DNA from: Actinomycetota bacterium | GTDB taxonomy: Bacteria > Actinomycetota > Thermoleophilia > Gaiellales > Gaiellaceae | DNA: 5,636 bases | NCBI GenBank assembly: GCA_013821525.1 | Contig: JACDGR010000239.1 | Location: forward strand, 1-5,636 | Direction: 5' to 3' | Part shown: positions 1-5,439 of the stretch, one piece after another | Layout of the letters: each line of letters starts with the position of its first letter | Position numbering within the stretch: position 1 is the first letter of the stretch | The notes under the pieces: model-generated | The model's input: the letters and a program-made list of their open reading frames with translations, nothing else | What the model was told of the DNA's origin: nothing | Databases searched by the model: none | Made by a program: the position numbers and the translations under genes

Positions 1-612
1 CGCGGCCGCAGGATCCTCGCGCGTCGCGCGCAGGAGCCGGCCGAAGCGGCTCCGGCCGTACGCGAAGGCGATCACGATCACGACGAGGGCCCCGAGAGCC
101 GCCTGCCGCAGCCCGGTCGTCTCGGGCACGGATGAGAAGGTGTTCAGACCGGGGCCGATGCGCTCCTCGTAGCGCAGCATGTTGTGGGTGATCTCGAGCA
201 CGCCGAAGGTGGCGATGCCTGCGGCGAGCCCCGAGAGGCGCATCAGCGGGAGAGCGACGACGAGCGCGCAGATCCCGCCGACGAGCGCTGCGAGTGCGAG
301 TGAGCTGAGGTTACCCGTGCTGCGGTCGCGCAAGAATCCGGCGAGGTTGGGCATGATCGCCGGCTTCTCAGCGGCGGGGACCGAGAGCACACCGGCCGTC
401 CAGGCACCGACTGCGACGAAGCTGATGTGCCCGAACGAGAGCACGCCCGAGTTGCCGATGAAGACGTAGAGGGCGGCCACGATCGCGACCTTCACGAGTG
501 CGTCGGTGAAGTAGGTCTGCGTCGAGAACGACACCGCCGTACCGAGCAGCGCAGCCACGATCACGAGCAGCGCCGGCCCCGCCAACTCCTGGAGCGCGAC
601 GACGCGTCTCAC
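1..612 (-). CDS. livM: LivM-type permease of branched-chain amino acid ABC transporter (partial, 3' end cut by window)
   Basis: This is one of the two membrane subunits that form the substrate channel of a HAAT-family importer. I translated it from a GTG at 612 down to base 1, giving 204 open residues; the family is usually about 300-350, so the C-terminal third lies outside the window. Residues 53-62 read GNSGVLSFGH, the LivM hallmark, followed by further hydrophobic segments. The last visible residues (about 188-204, SRFGRLLRATREDPAAA) are the start of the EAA-like cytoplasmic loop that contacts the ATPases. The GTG start overlaps the livH stop as GTGA, and a GGAG Shine-Dalgarno (618-621) sits 5 bases upstream, so both start and coupling are well supported. 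The NotI-like and BamHI-like sites at its edge are part of this coding sequence. Family assignment is firm; the transported substrate is not known. Confidence 0.93.
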   Translation of the reverse strand, partial: MRRVVALQELAGPALLVIVAALLGTAVSFSTQTYFTDALVKVAIVAALYVFIGNSGVLSFGHISFVAVGAWTAGVLSVPAAEKPAIMPNLAGFLRDRSTGNLSSLALAALVGGICALVVALPLMRLSGLAAGIATFGVLEITHNMLRYEERIGPGLNTFSSVPETTGLRQAALGALVVIVIAFAYGRSRFGRLLRATREDPAAA

Positions 613-1517
613 ACGCGCTCCGTTGTCGTGCGCCGCGCGAAGATGCCTGCCGGCCGGACGAGCAGCACGAGGATCACTGCCGCGAACAGGAACGTCGGCA
701 GGTACTGGCTCTGGTTCGTCGGGAGCGCGCCGCCGAGGATGCCGCTCGCAAAGCCGATCGCGAACCCGCCGAGCGTCGCCGAGACCGGACGGTTCATCCC
801 GCCGAGCACGACGCCCGCGAGCACGATGATCGTGTCGCGCAGCGCGAAGTCCGGCGTTACGAGCGGCGTCTGGACGCTCAGCATGATCGCCACGACCCCT
901 GCGAGTGCACCGGAGAGCAGCACGGCGAGCCCGATCACCCGGTTCGCCCGCACCCCGAGCAGCCGAGCGGTCTGGAAGTCCATCGACGCAGCGCGCATGT
1001 GCAGGCCGACGGTCGTTCGCTCGAGCAGCAGCGTCAACGCGATGAGGCACGCCGCCGCGACGACGATCGCGACGATCGTGATCTTGCGGATGTCGACGTC
1101 CGAGATGGTCACGGGCCGGTTCAGGGTGGCGAGCGAGGAGGCGATCTTGCCGAGCGGCCCGAACCAGAGCAGAGCGATCGACTGGAGCAGGAACGCAACG
1201 GCAAAGGTTGCGACGAGCATCACAGCAGGCGAGTGGGTGCGAAGCGGGCGGAAGACGAGCCGGTCGAGCAGCACCGACAGGATCAGCACGACCGCGAAGC
1301 AGAGCGCTATTCCGGCCCAGCTCGGCCATCCCCATTCCGACGAGAGCGCGAGCGCGAACGCGCCGGCCATCACGAGCTGTCCATACGCGAAGTTGACGAG
1401 TCGCAACACGCCGAACACGAGCCCGATGCCAACGGCCATCAGCGCGTAGATCGCGCCCAACGCCGTCGCGTCGGCGAGCGTCTGCCAGTCGATGTTGAGG
1501 ACGGCGAGCAGGCTCAT
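609..1517 (-). CDS. livH: LivH-type permease of branched-chain amino acid ABC transporter
   Basis: This inner-membrane permease subunit pairs with LivM to form the translocation path. Its 302 residues are a normal length for LivH. The protein is strongly hydrophobic, with about eight possible membrane segments. Near residues 39-54 it shows the LivH hallmark RLVNFAYGQLVMAGAF. An EAA-like loop for ATPase docking lies at about 168-196 (MRAASMDFQTARLLGV at 174-189). The C-terminus carries RPAGIF at 288-293, typical of the family. Where the second half often has GGMGS, this protein has GGMNRP. The ATG start overlaps the livF stop as ATGA; the Shine-Dalgarno is weak, so expression probably depends on coupling to livF. 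No signal peptide is expected. Substrate specificity cannot be read from the permease. Confidence 0.95.
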   Translation of the reverse strand: MSLLAVLNIDWQTLADATALGAIYALMAVGIGLVFGVLRLVNFAYGQLVMAGAFALALSSEWGWPSWAGIALCFAVVLILSVLLDRLVFRPLRTHSPAVMLVATFAVAFLLQSIALLWFGPLGKIASSLATLNRPVTISDVDIRKITIVAIVVAAACLIALTLLLERTTVGLHMRAASMDFQTARLLGVRANRVIGLAVLLSGALAGVVAIMLSVQTPLVTPDFALRDTIIVLAGVVLGGMNRPVSATLGGFAIGFASGILGGALPTNQSQYLPTFLFAAVILVLLVRPAGIFARRTTTERV

Positions 1518-2218
1518 GAGAAGTACGCCGCCACGAGTGCATCGGTGTCGGTTGCATCCTCGGGCGACAACGTCAGGCGCAGCGCGCCGTTTGCGAGCAC
1601 ATGCGAGCGGTCTGCGAGGGCCACGGTGCGTTGCGCTCGCTGCTCGACGAGCAACACGGCCAGCCCGCGCGCGCGGATCGCCGCCAGGGCGTCGAAGACG
1701 ACGTCGACGACCGTGGGCGACAGGCCGAGAGACGGCTCGTCGAGCAGCAGCACGTCGGGCTCCGCCACTAGCGCACGCGCGATCGCTAGCTGCTGCTGCT
1801 GGCCGCCGGAGAGGAGGCCTGCCTGGCGGCTGCGGAACTCCTCGACGATCGGGAACAGCTCGTAGACGCTGCGCAGGACGGCCGCGGTCCCGCCGCGCGT
1901 GCGCCGGGCTGCGAAGCCGAGATTCAGGTTCTCCTCGACGGAGAGCTCTCCGAAGATGCGGCGCCCCTCCGGCACGAGCGAGATCCCCGCGCGCGCGACA
2001 TCCTCGGGTCGTCGTCCTCGCATTGAAGCTCCAGCGAGCAGCACATCGCCGGCCGACACCGGCGCGAGGCCCATGATCGCGTGCAGCGTGGACGACTTCC
2101 CCGCCCCGTTCGCACCGATCAGCCCGACGATCTCACCCGGCGCGACCTCGAACGACAGCCCGCGCACCGCGAGGACCGCGCCGTAGCGCACCTCCAGACC
2201 CTGAACTGCGAGGGTCAC
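1514..2218 (-). CDS. livF: LivF-type ATP-binding subunit of branched-chain amino acid ABC transporter
   Basis: This cytoplasmic ATPase (234 residues, usual LivF length) forms a heterodimer with LivG and powers import. Walker A is GANGAGKSS at 35-43. The Q-loop region has the LivF-specific form LVPEGRRIF at 81-89, where Glu replaces the usual Gln. The ABC signature LSGGQ is at 136-140 and Walker B with catalytic Glu is DVLLLDEP at 155-162. The switch region reads VLLVEQR, with Gln in the H-loop position as in other LivF proteins; family members usually continue with Asn rather than Arg. The GTG start overlaps the livG stop as GTGA. A GGGGAG Shine-Dalgarno (2227-2232) lies 8 bases upstream. A run of four Gln codons follows the signature motif and explains the CTG repeat seen near 1790. 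Confidence 0.96.
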   Translation of the reverse strand: MTLAVQGLEVRYGAVLAVRGLSFEVAPGEIVGLIGANGAGKSSTLHAIMGLAPVSAGDVLLAGASMRGRRPEDVARAGISLVPEGRRIFGELSVEENLNLGFAARRTRGGTAAVLRSVYELFPIVEEFRSRQAGLLSGGQQQQLAIARALVAEPDVLLLDEPSLGLSPTVVDVVFDALAAIRARGLAVLLVEQRAQRTVALADRSHVLANGALRLTLSPEDATDTDALVAAYFS

Positions 2219-2994
2219 GCGCCCGTCTCCCCGGCGACCGGGCTCTCACCGAGGTAGGCGGCTGCGACATCGAGGTTGTCGCGAATCTCTGCAGGCGTCC
2301 CCTCGGCCAGCGTCCGGCCCTGGTCGAGCACGTGGAGCCGCTCGCAGATCTCCATGATCAGCGCCATGTTGTGGTCGATCAGCAGCACCCCCGCACCATG
2401 GTCGTCGCGCACGGAGCGCACGACCGCCGCGAACTCGGGCACCTCTGCCTCGGGCAAGCCTGCGGCAGGCTCGTCCAGCAGCACGAAGCGCGGCTCGGTC
2501 GCGAGCGCACGCGCCACTCCGAGCCGCCGCTCGTCACCGTGCGCGAGCGCCGCGGCCGGTGACGCGGCGTAGTGCGCCAGTCCGAGCACGTCGAGTAGCT
2601 TGGTGGCGCGACTCGCTGCGGCTCGCGGGGCAGCGCCGACGCCGAGCGCTGCGATCTCGACGTTCTCCCGCACCGAGAGGTCACGGAAGGAGTGGCTGTG
2701 CTGGAAGGTGCGCGCGAGGCCGTGCCGGCTGCGCCGGTTCGGCGACCACCGGGTCACATCGCGCTCGCCGAGCGTGATCGTGCCTCGATCCGGGCGGTCG
2801 AAGCCGCTCAGCAGGTTGACGAGCGTCGATTTGCCGGCACCGTTCGGGCCGATCAGGCCAACGACTTCGCCGCGGCGCACCTCGAGGGTGACGCCGCCGA
2901 GCGCCTGGACGCCATCGTAGGACCGCGAGACGGCGGAGGCCCGGAGAACGTCTCCGGGCCCCCTTTCCGATTCGCGTTCGTGCAGCGCGTGCAA
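2215..2994 (-). CDS. livG: LivG-type ATP-binding subunit of branched-chain amino acid ABC transporter
   Basis: This is the second cytoplasmic ATPase of the importer (259 residues from TTG). Walker A is GPNGAGKST at 49-57, the Q-loop Gln is residue 98 (ARTFQ), Walker B is FVLLDEP at 170-176, and the H-loop His is residue 208 (LLIDHNM). The D-loop region AAGLPEAE differs a little from the family's AAGLNPTE. The signature segment is LAHGDERRLGVARAL (150-164), more degenerate than the usual LSYGQQRRLEIARAL. The TTG at 2994 is the only ATG/GTG/TTG in frame between the preceding stop and Walker A. It has no good Shine-Dalgarno and starts three bases after the binding-protein stop, so reinitiation is likely. 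Residues 1-17 form a hydrophilic extension that is longer than normal and contains a perfect hairpin at the DNA level; the exact start is therefore uncertain. Confidence 0.93.
   Translation of the reverse strand: MHALHERESERGPGDVLRASAVSRSYDGVQALGGVTLEVRRGEVVGLIGPNGAGKSTLVNLLSGFDRPDRGTITLGERDVTRWSPNRRSRHGLARTFQHSHSFRDLSVRENVEIAALGVGAAPRAAASRATKLLDVLGLAHYAASPAAALAHGDERRLGVARALATEPRFVLLDEPAAGLPEAEVPEFAAVVRSVRDDHGAGVLLIDHNMALIMEICERLHVLDQGRTLAEGTPAEIRDNLDVAAAYLGESPVAGETGA
2938..2960 (-). promoter_or_regulatory. Perfect 10-bp stem-loop at the binding-protein/livG junction
   Basis: The arms GGCCCGGAGA (2938-2947) and TCTCCGGGCC (2951-2960) are exact reverse complements around a 3-base loop. In the minus-strand mRNA the hairpin begins 37 bases after the binding-protein stop codon, within codons about 12-19 of the livG frame. 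No T-run follows it, so it is not a classical intrinsic terminator. High-GC actinobacteria can use terminators without a T-run, and hairpins after binding-protein genes are known to protect the upstream mRNA (for example malE-malF). The stem is seen directly; its role is inferred. Confidence 0.6.
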
Positions 2995-2997
2995 CGA

Positions 2998-4197
2998 CTA
3001 GATCTTCGGAACGACTTTGGCGGTGATCGTCGAGACGAGCTTCGCCACGTTGTCCTGGATCTTGATCACGCGATAGGACCGACCGAACACGGTGTGGTAC
3101 TTCGCGGAGAAGCTCACCTTGCCGGAGATCGTCGGAACCTTGTTGAACTTCTGCATCTGGGCCGCGAGTGCGGCGCCGCTCGTCGAGCCGTGTGCCCGCT
3201 TGATCGCGGTCACGACGCCGTCGATCGCGGCGGGGCCGGTGATGAAGCCACCCGTTCCCGCCTTGACCTGCTTGGCGAGCTTGTTCACGGCAGGCACCGG
3301 GTCGTCTCCGAACACCGAGGCGAACGTGACGTAGTAGTAGTCGGTGACCTTCGGGCTCTTCGGCAGCCAGTAGGTGCCGTCGCCGGCCCACGAGTTGAGG
3401 ACGGGCGTGTTGTTCGCCAGGCTCCTCAGCCCGGAGATGAACGTCGACAGCGCGCCGAACGCACCGGCGGTCGACGTCACGTACACATCCGCCTTCTTCC
3501 CGTTCAGGCGACTGACAGCGTTCTGCACGTTGCTGCCACCGAGCGACTGGTAACTCTCCTCGTCGACGATCTTGCCGCCGAGTTGCGTGAAGCGAGCCTT
3601 GAAGGCCTGAATCACGTTCTTGAAGTAGACGATCACCGTGTCGGTTGCGAGACCGGCCGAGCGCCAGCCCTTCGCCCACGCGAACTGGGCCATCGCCGAG
3701 CCTTCGTCCTGAGCGACGTTGCCGAAGCTGAAGGCGAGCTTGCCTTTCGGGCCGAACCGCTTCGGGCCCATCTGGTCGGTACCGATGCACGGGGCGACCG
3801 CGAGGACGCCGCGGTTGATCGCCTCCTGCACGACGGGCGCGGCGAAGTCGACGTCGCAGGTCGTGAAGATCACGTCCGCACCACCGCCGAGCAGCTTCAG
3901 CGCACACGCCTTTGCAATCGCAGCCTTGTTGCCCTGCGTGTCACAGGTCTTGATCTGCAGCTTGCGGCCGCTGACACCACCCTTGGCGTTGATCGCCTTG
4001 ACCTGGATCTGCGCCGCGGCGAGCGCAGGGTTGTCGAACGGCGCCATCGCGCCCTTGCTGTCGAACGCCCAGCCGATCGTGATCGGCTGGCCCGCGTGAC
4101 GGGCATCCGTCCGCGCCGCCGCCGTGGCGGCGAGAACGACGAGAACCGCTGCGGCTGCCGTCATGACGACGGCGGTGCGGAACCTCGCTCCTCTCAT
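2998..4197 (-). CDS. Periplasmic-binding-protein type 1 solute-binding protein of HAAT-family ABC transporter
   Basis: This 399-residue secreted receptor would capture the substrate outside the membrane and deliver it to LivH/LivM. Residues 1-28 form a signal peptide with Arg at 2, 5 and 7, a hydrophobic core at about 9-24 and a likely signal-peptidase-I site after ATAAA. There is no lipobox Cys, unlike most Gram-positive binding proteins. The mature part starts with QPITIGWAFDSKG and continues with the type 1 fold pattern AAAQIQVKAINAKGGVSGRKL (about 60-80), as in LivJ/LivK relatives. Four Cys (85, 98, 114, 137) sit in the first lobe and may form two disulfides. The ATG at 4197 was chosen over the upstream in-frame start at 4413 because it directly precedes the signal peptide and has a strong GAAGGAG Shine-Dalgarno (4203-4209), 5 bases away. 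First gene of the operon. The ligand is unknown; other amides or amino acids are possible. Confidence 0.93.
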   Translation of the reverse strand: MRGARFRTAVVMTAAAAVLVVLAATAAARTDARHAGQPITIGWAFDSKGAMAPFDNPALAAAQIQVKAINAKGGVSGRKLQIKTCDTQGNKAAIAKACALKLLGGGADVIFTTCDVDFAAPVVQEAINRGVLAVAPCIGTDQMGPKRFGPKGKLAFSFGNVAQDEGSAMAQFAWAKGWRSAGLATDTVIVYFKNVIQAFKARFTQLGGKIVDEESYQSLGGSNVQNAVSRLNGKKADVYVTSTAGAFGALSTFISGLRSLANNTPVLNSWAGDGTYWLPKSPKVTDYYYVTFASVFGDDPVPAVNKLAKQVKAGTGGFITGPAAIDGVVTAIKRAHGSTSGAALAAQMQKFNKVPTISGKVSFSAKYHTVFGRSYRVIKIQDNVAKLVSTITAKVVPKI

Positions 4198-4202
4198 GCT
4201 GA

Positions 4203-4209
4203 CTCCTTC
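4203..4209 (-). promoter_or_regulatory. Shine-Dalgarno of the solute-binding protein gene
   Basis: GAAGGAG on the minus strand lies 5 bases before the ATG at 4197. It is the best ribosome binding site in the window and decides this start against the longer reading frame that would begin at 4413 inside the regulator region. Confidence 0.85.
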
Positions 4210-4218
4210 GGTAGAGGG

Positions 4219-4236
4219 CCGCCGCAAGCGCGGCGG
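4219..4236 (-). promoter_or_regulatory. GC-rich hairpin in the 5' leader of the binding-protein mRNA
   Basis: CCGCCGC (4219-4225) and GCGGCGG (4230-4236) form a perfect 7-bp all-G/C stem with a 4-base loop. It ends 9 bases upstream of the Shine-Dalgarno, so in the mRNA it would stand immediately before the ribosome site. It could stabilise the 5' end or modulate initiation. No T-run follows. The structure is seen; the function is inferred. Confidence 0.45.
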
Positions 4237-4272
4237 ACGGGGGGATCGTGTGCGCACCCGGCGGGGCCTGTT

Positions 4273-4289
4273 CTGCAGAGCGTCTGCAG
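4273..4289. promoter_or_regulatory. 17-bp perfect dyad, candidate regulator operator or leader hairpin
   Basis: CTGCAGA-GCG-TCTGCAG is a perfect inverted repeat of 7-bp arms around 3 bases. The CTGCAG cores are also direct repeats spaced 11 bases apart, one helical turn. It lies in the divergent region between the transporter operon and the GntR gene, where a dimeric regulator's operator would be expected. It does not resemble the common FadR-family T-G-G-T/A-C-C-A type site, so operator status is a guess. Confidence 0.4.
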
Positions 4290-4394
4290 GGTCGAGATCT
4301 GGGGGCTCGAGAGGCGTGTGTGCTGGACTGCCACAGCGCCATCCTCCCACAGGGTTTGACATCTGATCAAGAGCATGGGAGCGTCTCGCAACGG

Positions 4395-5093
4395 ATGCCA
4401 CGTGCACGCGCACCCGAGGCGGGCCGGATCCGCCACCGGACGATGGCCGAATTCGCGCTCGAGGAGCTGCGGGAGGCGATCATCATGGGCGAGCTGAAGC
4501 CCGGCACGCCCCTGCGCCTCGACGAGCTCGCGCGCTCCCTCGGCATGAGCATCTCGCCGATTCGCGAGGCTGTCCGGCAGCTGGAGGCGCTCGGGCTCGC
4601 CAAGCACGTGCCCCACCAGGGCGCTCGGGTGCTCGATTTCGACATCGACGAGCTGCGCGATCTCTTCGCCGTGCGGCTGACCCTCGAGTCGATCGCGGTG
4701 CGGCGGGCGGCGGAGCGTTTCACGGAGGCGGACGCCGAGCAGGCCGCCGCTCACCTCGACCGGCTGGAGGCCGCGCGCGGCGGCACGGACGTGCGCGAGC
4801 CGATGCGCGCGCATACGGACTTCCACTTCACGCTTTACGAGGCGGCCGAATCGTCCTGGCTCCTCGGGCTGATCCGCCCGGCGTGGGACCGATCCGAGCG
4901 CTTCCGTCCCACGCTCTTCACGCCGGCAGGCGAGCTACAGAAACGCCACGCCGAGCTCGACCGGCAGCTCCTCGCTGCATGCACCGCGCGCGACCCGGAG
5001 GCAGGCGCGGCCGCGCTCTACGAGCACCTCGAGCTCGCGAGCCTGTTCTTCGAGACAGAACTCGGCGGGCACGGCATCTTCGAGCCTCGCTAG
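4395..5093 (+). CDS. GntR-family transcriptional regulator, FadR/FCD type
   Basis: This 232-residue DNA-binding regulator has an N-terminal winged helix-turn-helix at about 17-80 with the GntR pattern GELKPGTPLRLDELA (32-46), SLGMSISPIREAVRQLEALGL (48-68) and a wing to about residue 80. The C-terminal FCD ligand domain spans about 85-222. Possible metal or ligand residues are His140, His144 (HTDFH), His185 and His211; many FCD proteins have Asp where His140 stands. The ATG at 4395 gives a usual family length, with a GGGAG 13 bases upstream that is distant for a ribosome site. ATG 4443 is a less likely alternative, since it would start right at the first helix. The gene is divergent from the transporter operon, which is the usual arrangement for a local regulator. 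Control of the operon in response to the imported solute is inferred from position only. Confidence 0.92.
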   Translation: MPRARAPEAGRIRHRTMAEFALEELREAIIMGELKPGTPLRLDELARSLGMSISPIREAVRQLEALGLAKHVPHQGARVLDFDIDELRDLFAVRLTLESIAVRRAAERFTEADAEQAAAHLDRLEAARGGTDVREPMRAHTDFHFTLYEAAESSWLLGLIRPAWDRSERFRPTLFTPAGELQKRHAELDRQLLAACTARDPEAGAAALYEHLELASLFFETELGGHGIFEPR

Positions 5094-5392
5094 ACGCCGT
5101 CGGGTTTCGGTCGAGCATGTCCGCGCGGTGGGGCGTGCAGTTCACCTGTTGCCGTCACGCGGTGCCCGTCCGGGTGGTGCTTCTTACAGACCGGGTGACC
5201 ATGGTCTGGGTGCGGGTGCCATTGGAGCCGCCAGCACCGATGGACGTGGCAGTTGTGTCTTCGCCACCAGAGACAGAGCGTGGCGGTGAAGGCAGTGACG
5301 AGGGTGATGTCGGCAAGCGGCCCGCTGACGAAGTTGTAGCCGCCGTGCGTCGGCCAATGGAGCAGGTAGTGCAAGGTCACCGCGATAGGCAC
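5090..5392 (-). CDS. Small one-helix membrane protein with Cys/His-rich tail, unknown function
   Basis: A 100-residue protein from a GTG at 5392; an in-frame TAG at 5402-5404 limits the start to this region, and the Shine-Dalgarno is weak. Residues about 24-43 form one membrane segment that ends in TLCLWWRR. Directly after it comes a metal-site-like cluster: HNCHVHRCWRL (46-56), then Cys69 and His72-His73 (CKKHHP). The tail to residue 100 is polar and rich in His and Pro. I recall similar actinobacterial and actinophage hypothetical proteins with the RRHNCHVHxCWR...CxxHHP layout, but I know of no assigned function. About 23 of 100 codons end in A or T, more than in the adjacent gene, which may hint at a different origin. 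The stop overlaps the regulator's stop in a CTAG palindrome. Cys/His spacing in only this frame argues for a real gene. Confidence 0.72.
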   Translation of the reverse strand: MPIAVTLHYLLHWPTHGGYNFVSGPLADITLVTAFTATLCLWWRRHNCHVHRCWRLQWHPHPDHGHPVCKKHHPDGHRVTATGELHAPPRGHARPKPDGV

Positions 5393-5439
5393 CAGACGAG
5401 CCTACGACAGTGGCATGACGACGCTCGCGCCCGCGAGCC

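Larger units (their letters stand above)
4198..4394. promoter_or_regulatory. Divergent intergenic region between transporter operon and GntR gene
   Basis: This 197-bp stretch must contain the start signals for both directions. A consensus -35-like TTGACA is present on the plus strand at 4356-4361, but no good -10 follows at 16-19 bases. On the minus strand TTGATC (4365-4370) is followed after 18 bases by GAGGAT (4341-4346), a poor -10. The two elements overlap in a short imperfect dyad, TTGA-N7-TCAA (4356-4370), which includes the palindrome TGATCA. Promoters are therefore likely here, but I cannot fix them. Two stronger dyads are listed separately. Confidence 0.4.

Noticed and set aside
1..16. 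NotI-like and BamHI-like sites suggesting cloning-vector sequence
   Set aside because: The bases continue the LivM frame and encode the expected EAA-loop residues (REDPAAA), so they are genomic.
427..1449. Long plus-strand open frame opposite livH and livM
   Set aside because: Its protein is a low-complexity Arg/Ser/Thr/Ala product antisense to two clearly conserved permease genes; it is a shadow of high-GC coding.
1785..1803. Short GCT/CTG trinucleotide repeat
   Set aside because: It encodes the Gln run after the LSGGQ motif of LivF, which is usual for this family.
2692..4359. 555-codon plus-strand open frame opposite the binding protein and livG
   Set aside because: Long open antisense frames are expected in GC-rich genes; the minus-strand protein has a signal peptide and the type 1 binding fold, while this one has no recognisable domain.
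4248..4394. Upstream extension of the GntR protein to a GTG at 4248
   Set aside because: It would add about 49 residues with no similarity to the family and would cover the divergent regulatory region; 232 residues is the usual length.
4198..4413. Upstream extension of the binding protein to a start at 4413
   Set aside because: The extra residues would precede a good signal peptide, overlap the regulator gene, and ignore the strong Shine-Dalgarno at 4203-4209.
5071..5100. Possible terminator hairpin after the regulator (ACGGC/GCCGT arms)
   Set aside because: Only 5 bp with a 20-base loop and no T-run; not better than chance in this composition.
5187..5208. Dyad with GACCATGGTC palindrome and CAGACC/GGTCTG arms
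   Set aside because: It lies within the His/Pro/Asp-rich coding part of the small membrane protein and is explained by repeated His, Pro, Asp and Gly codons.
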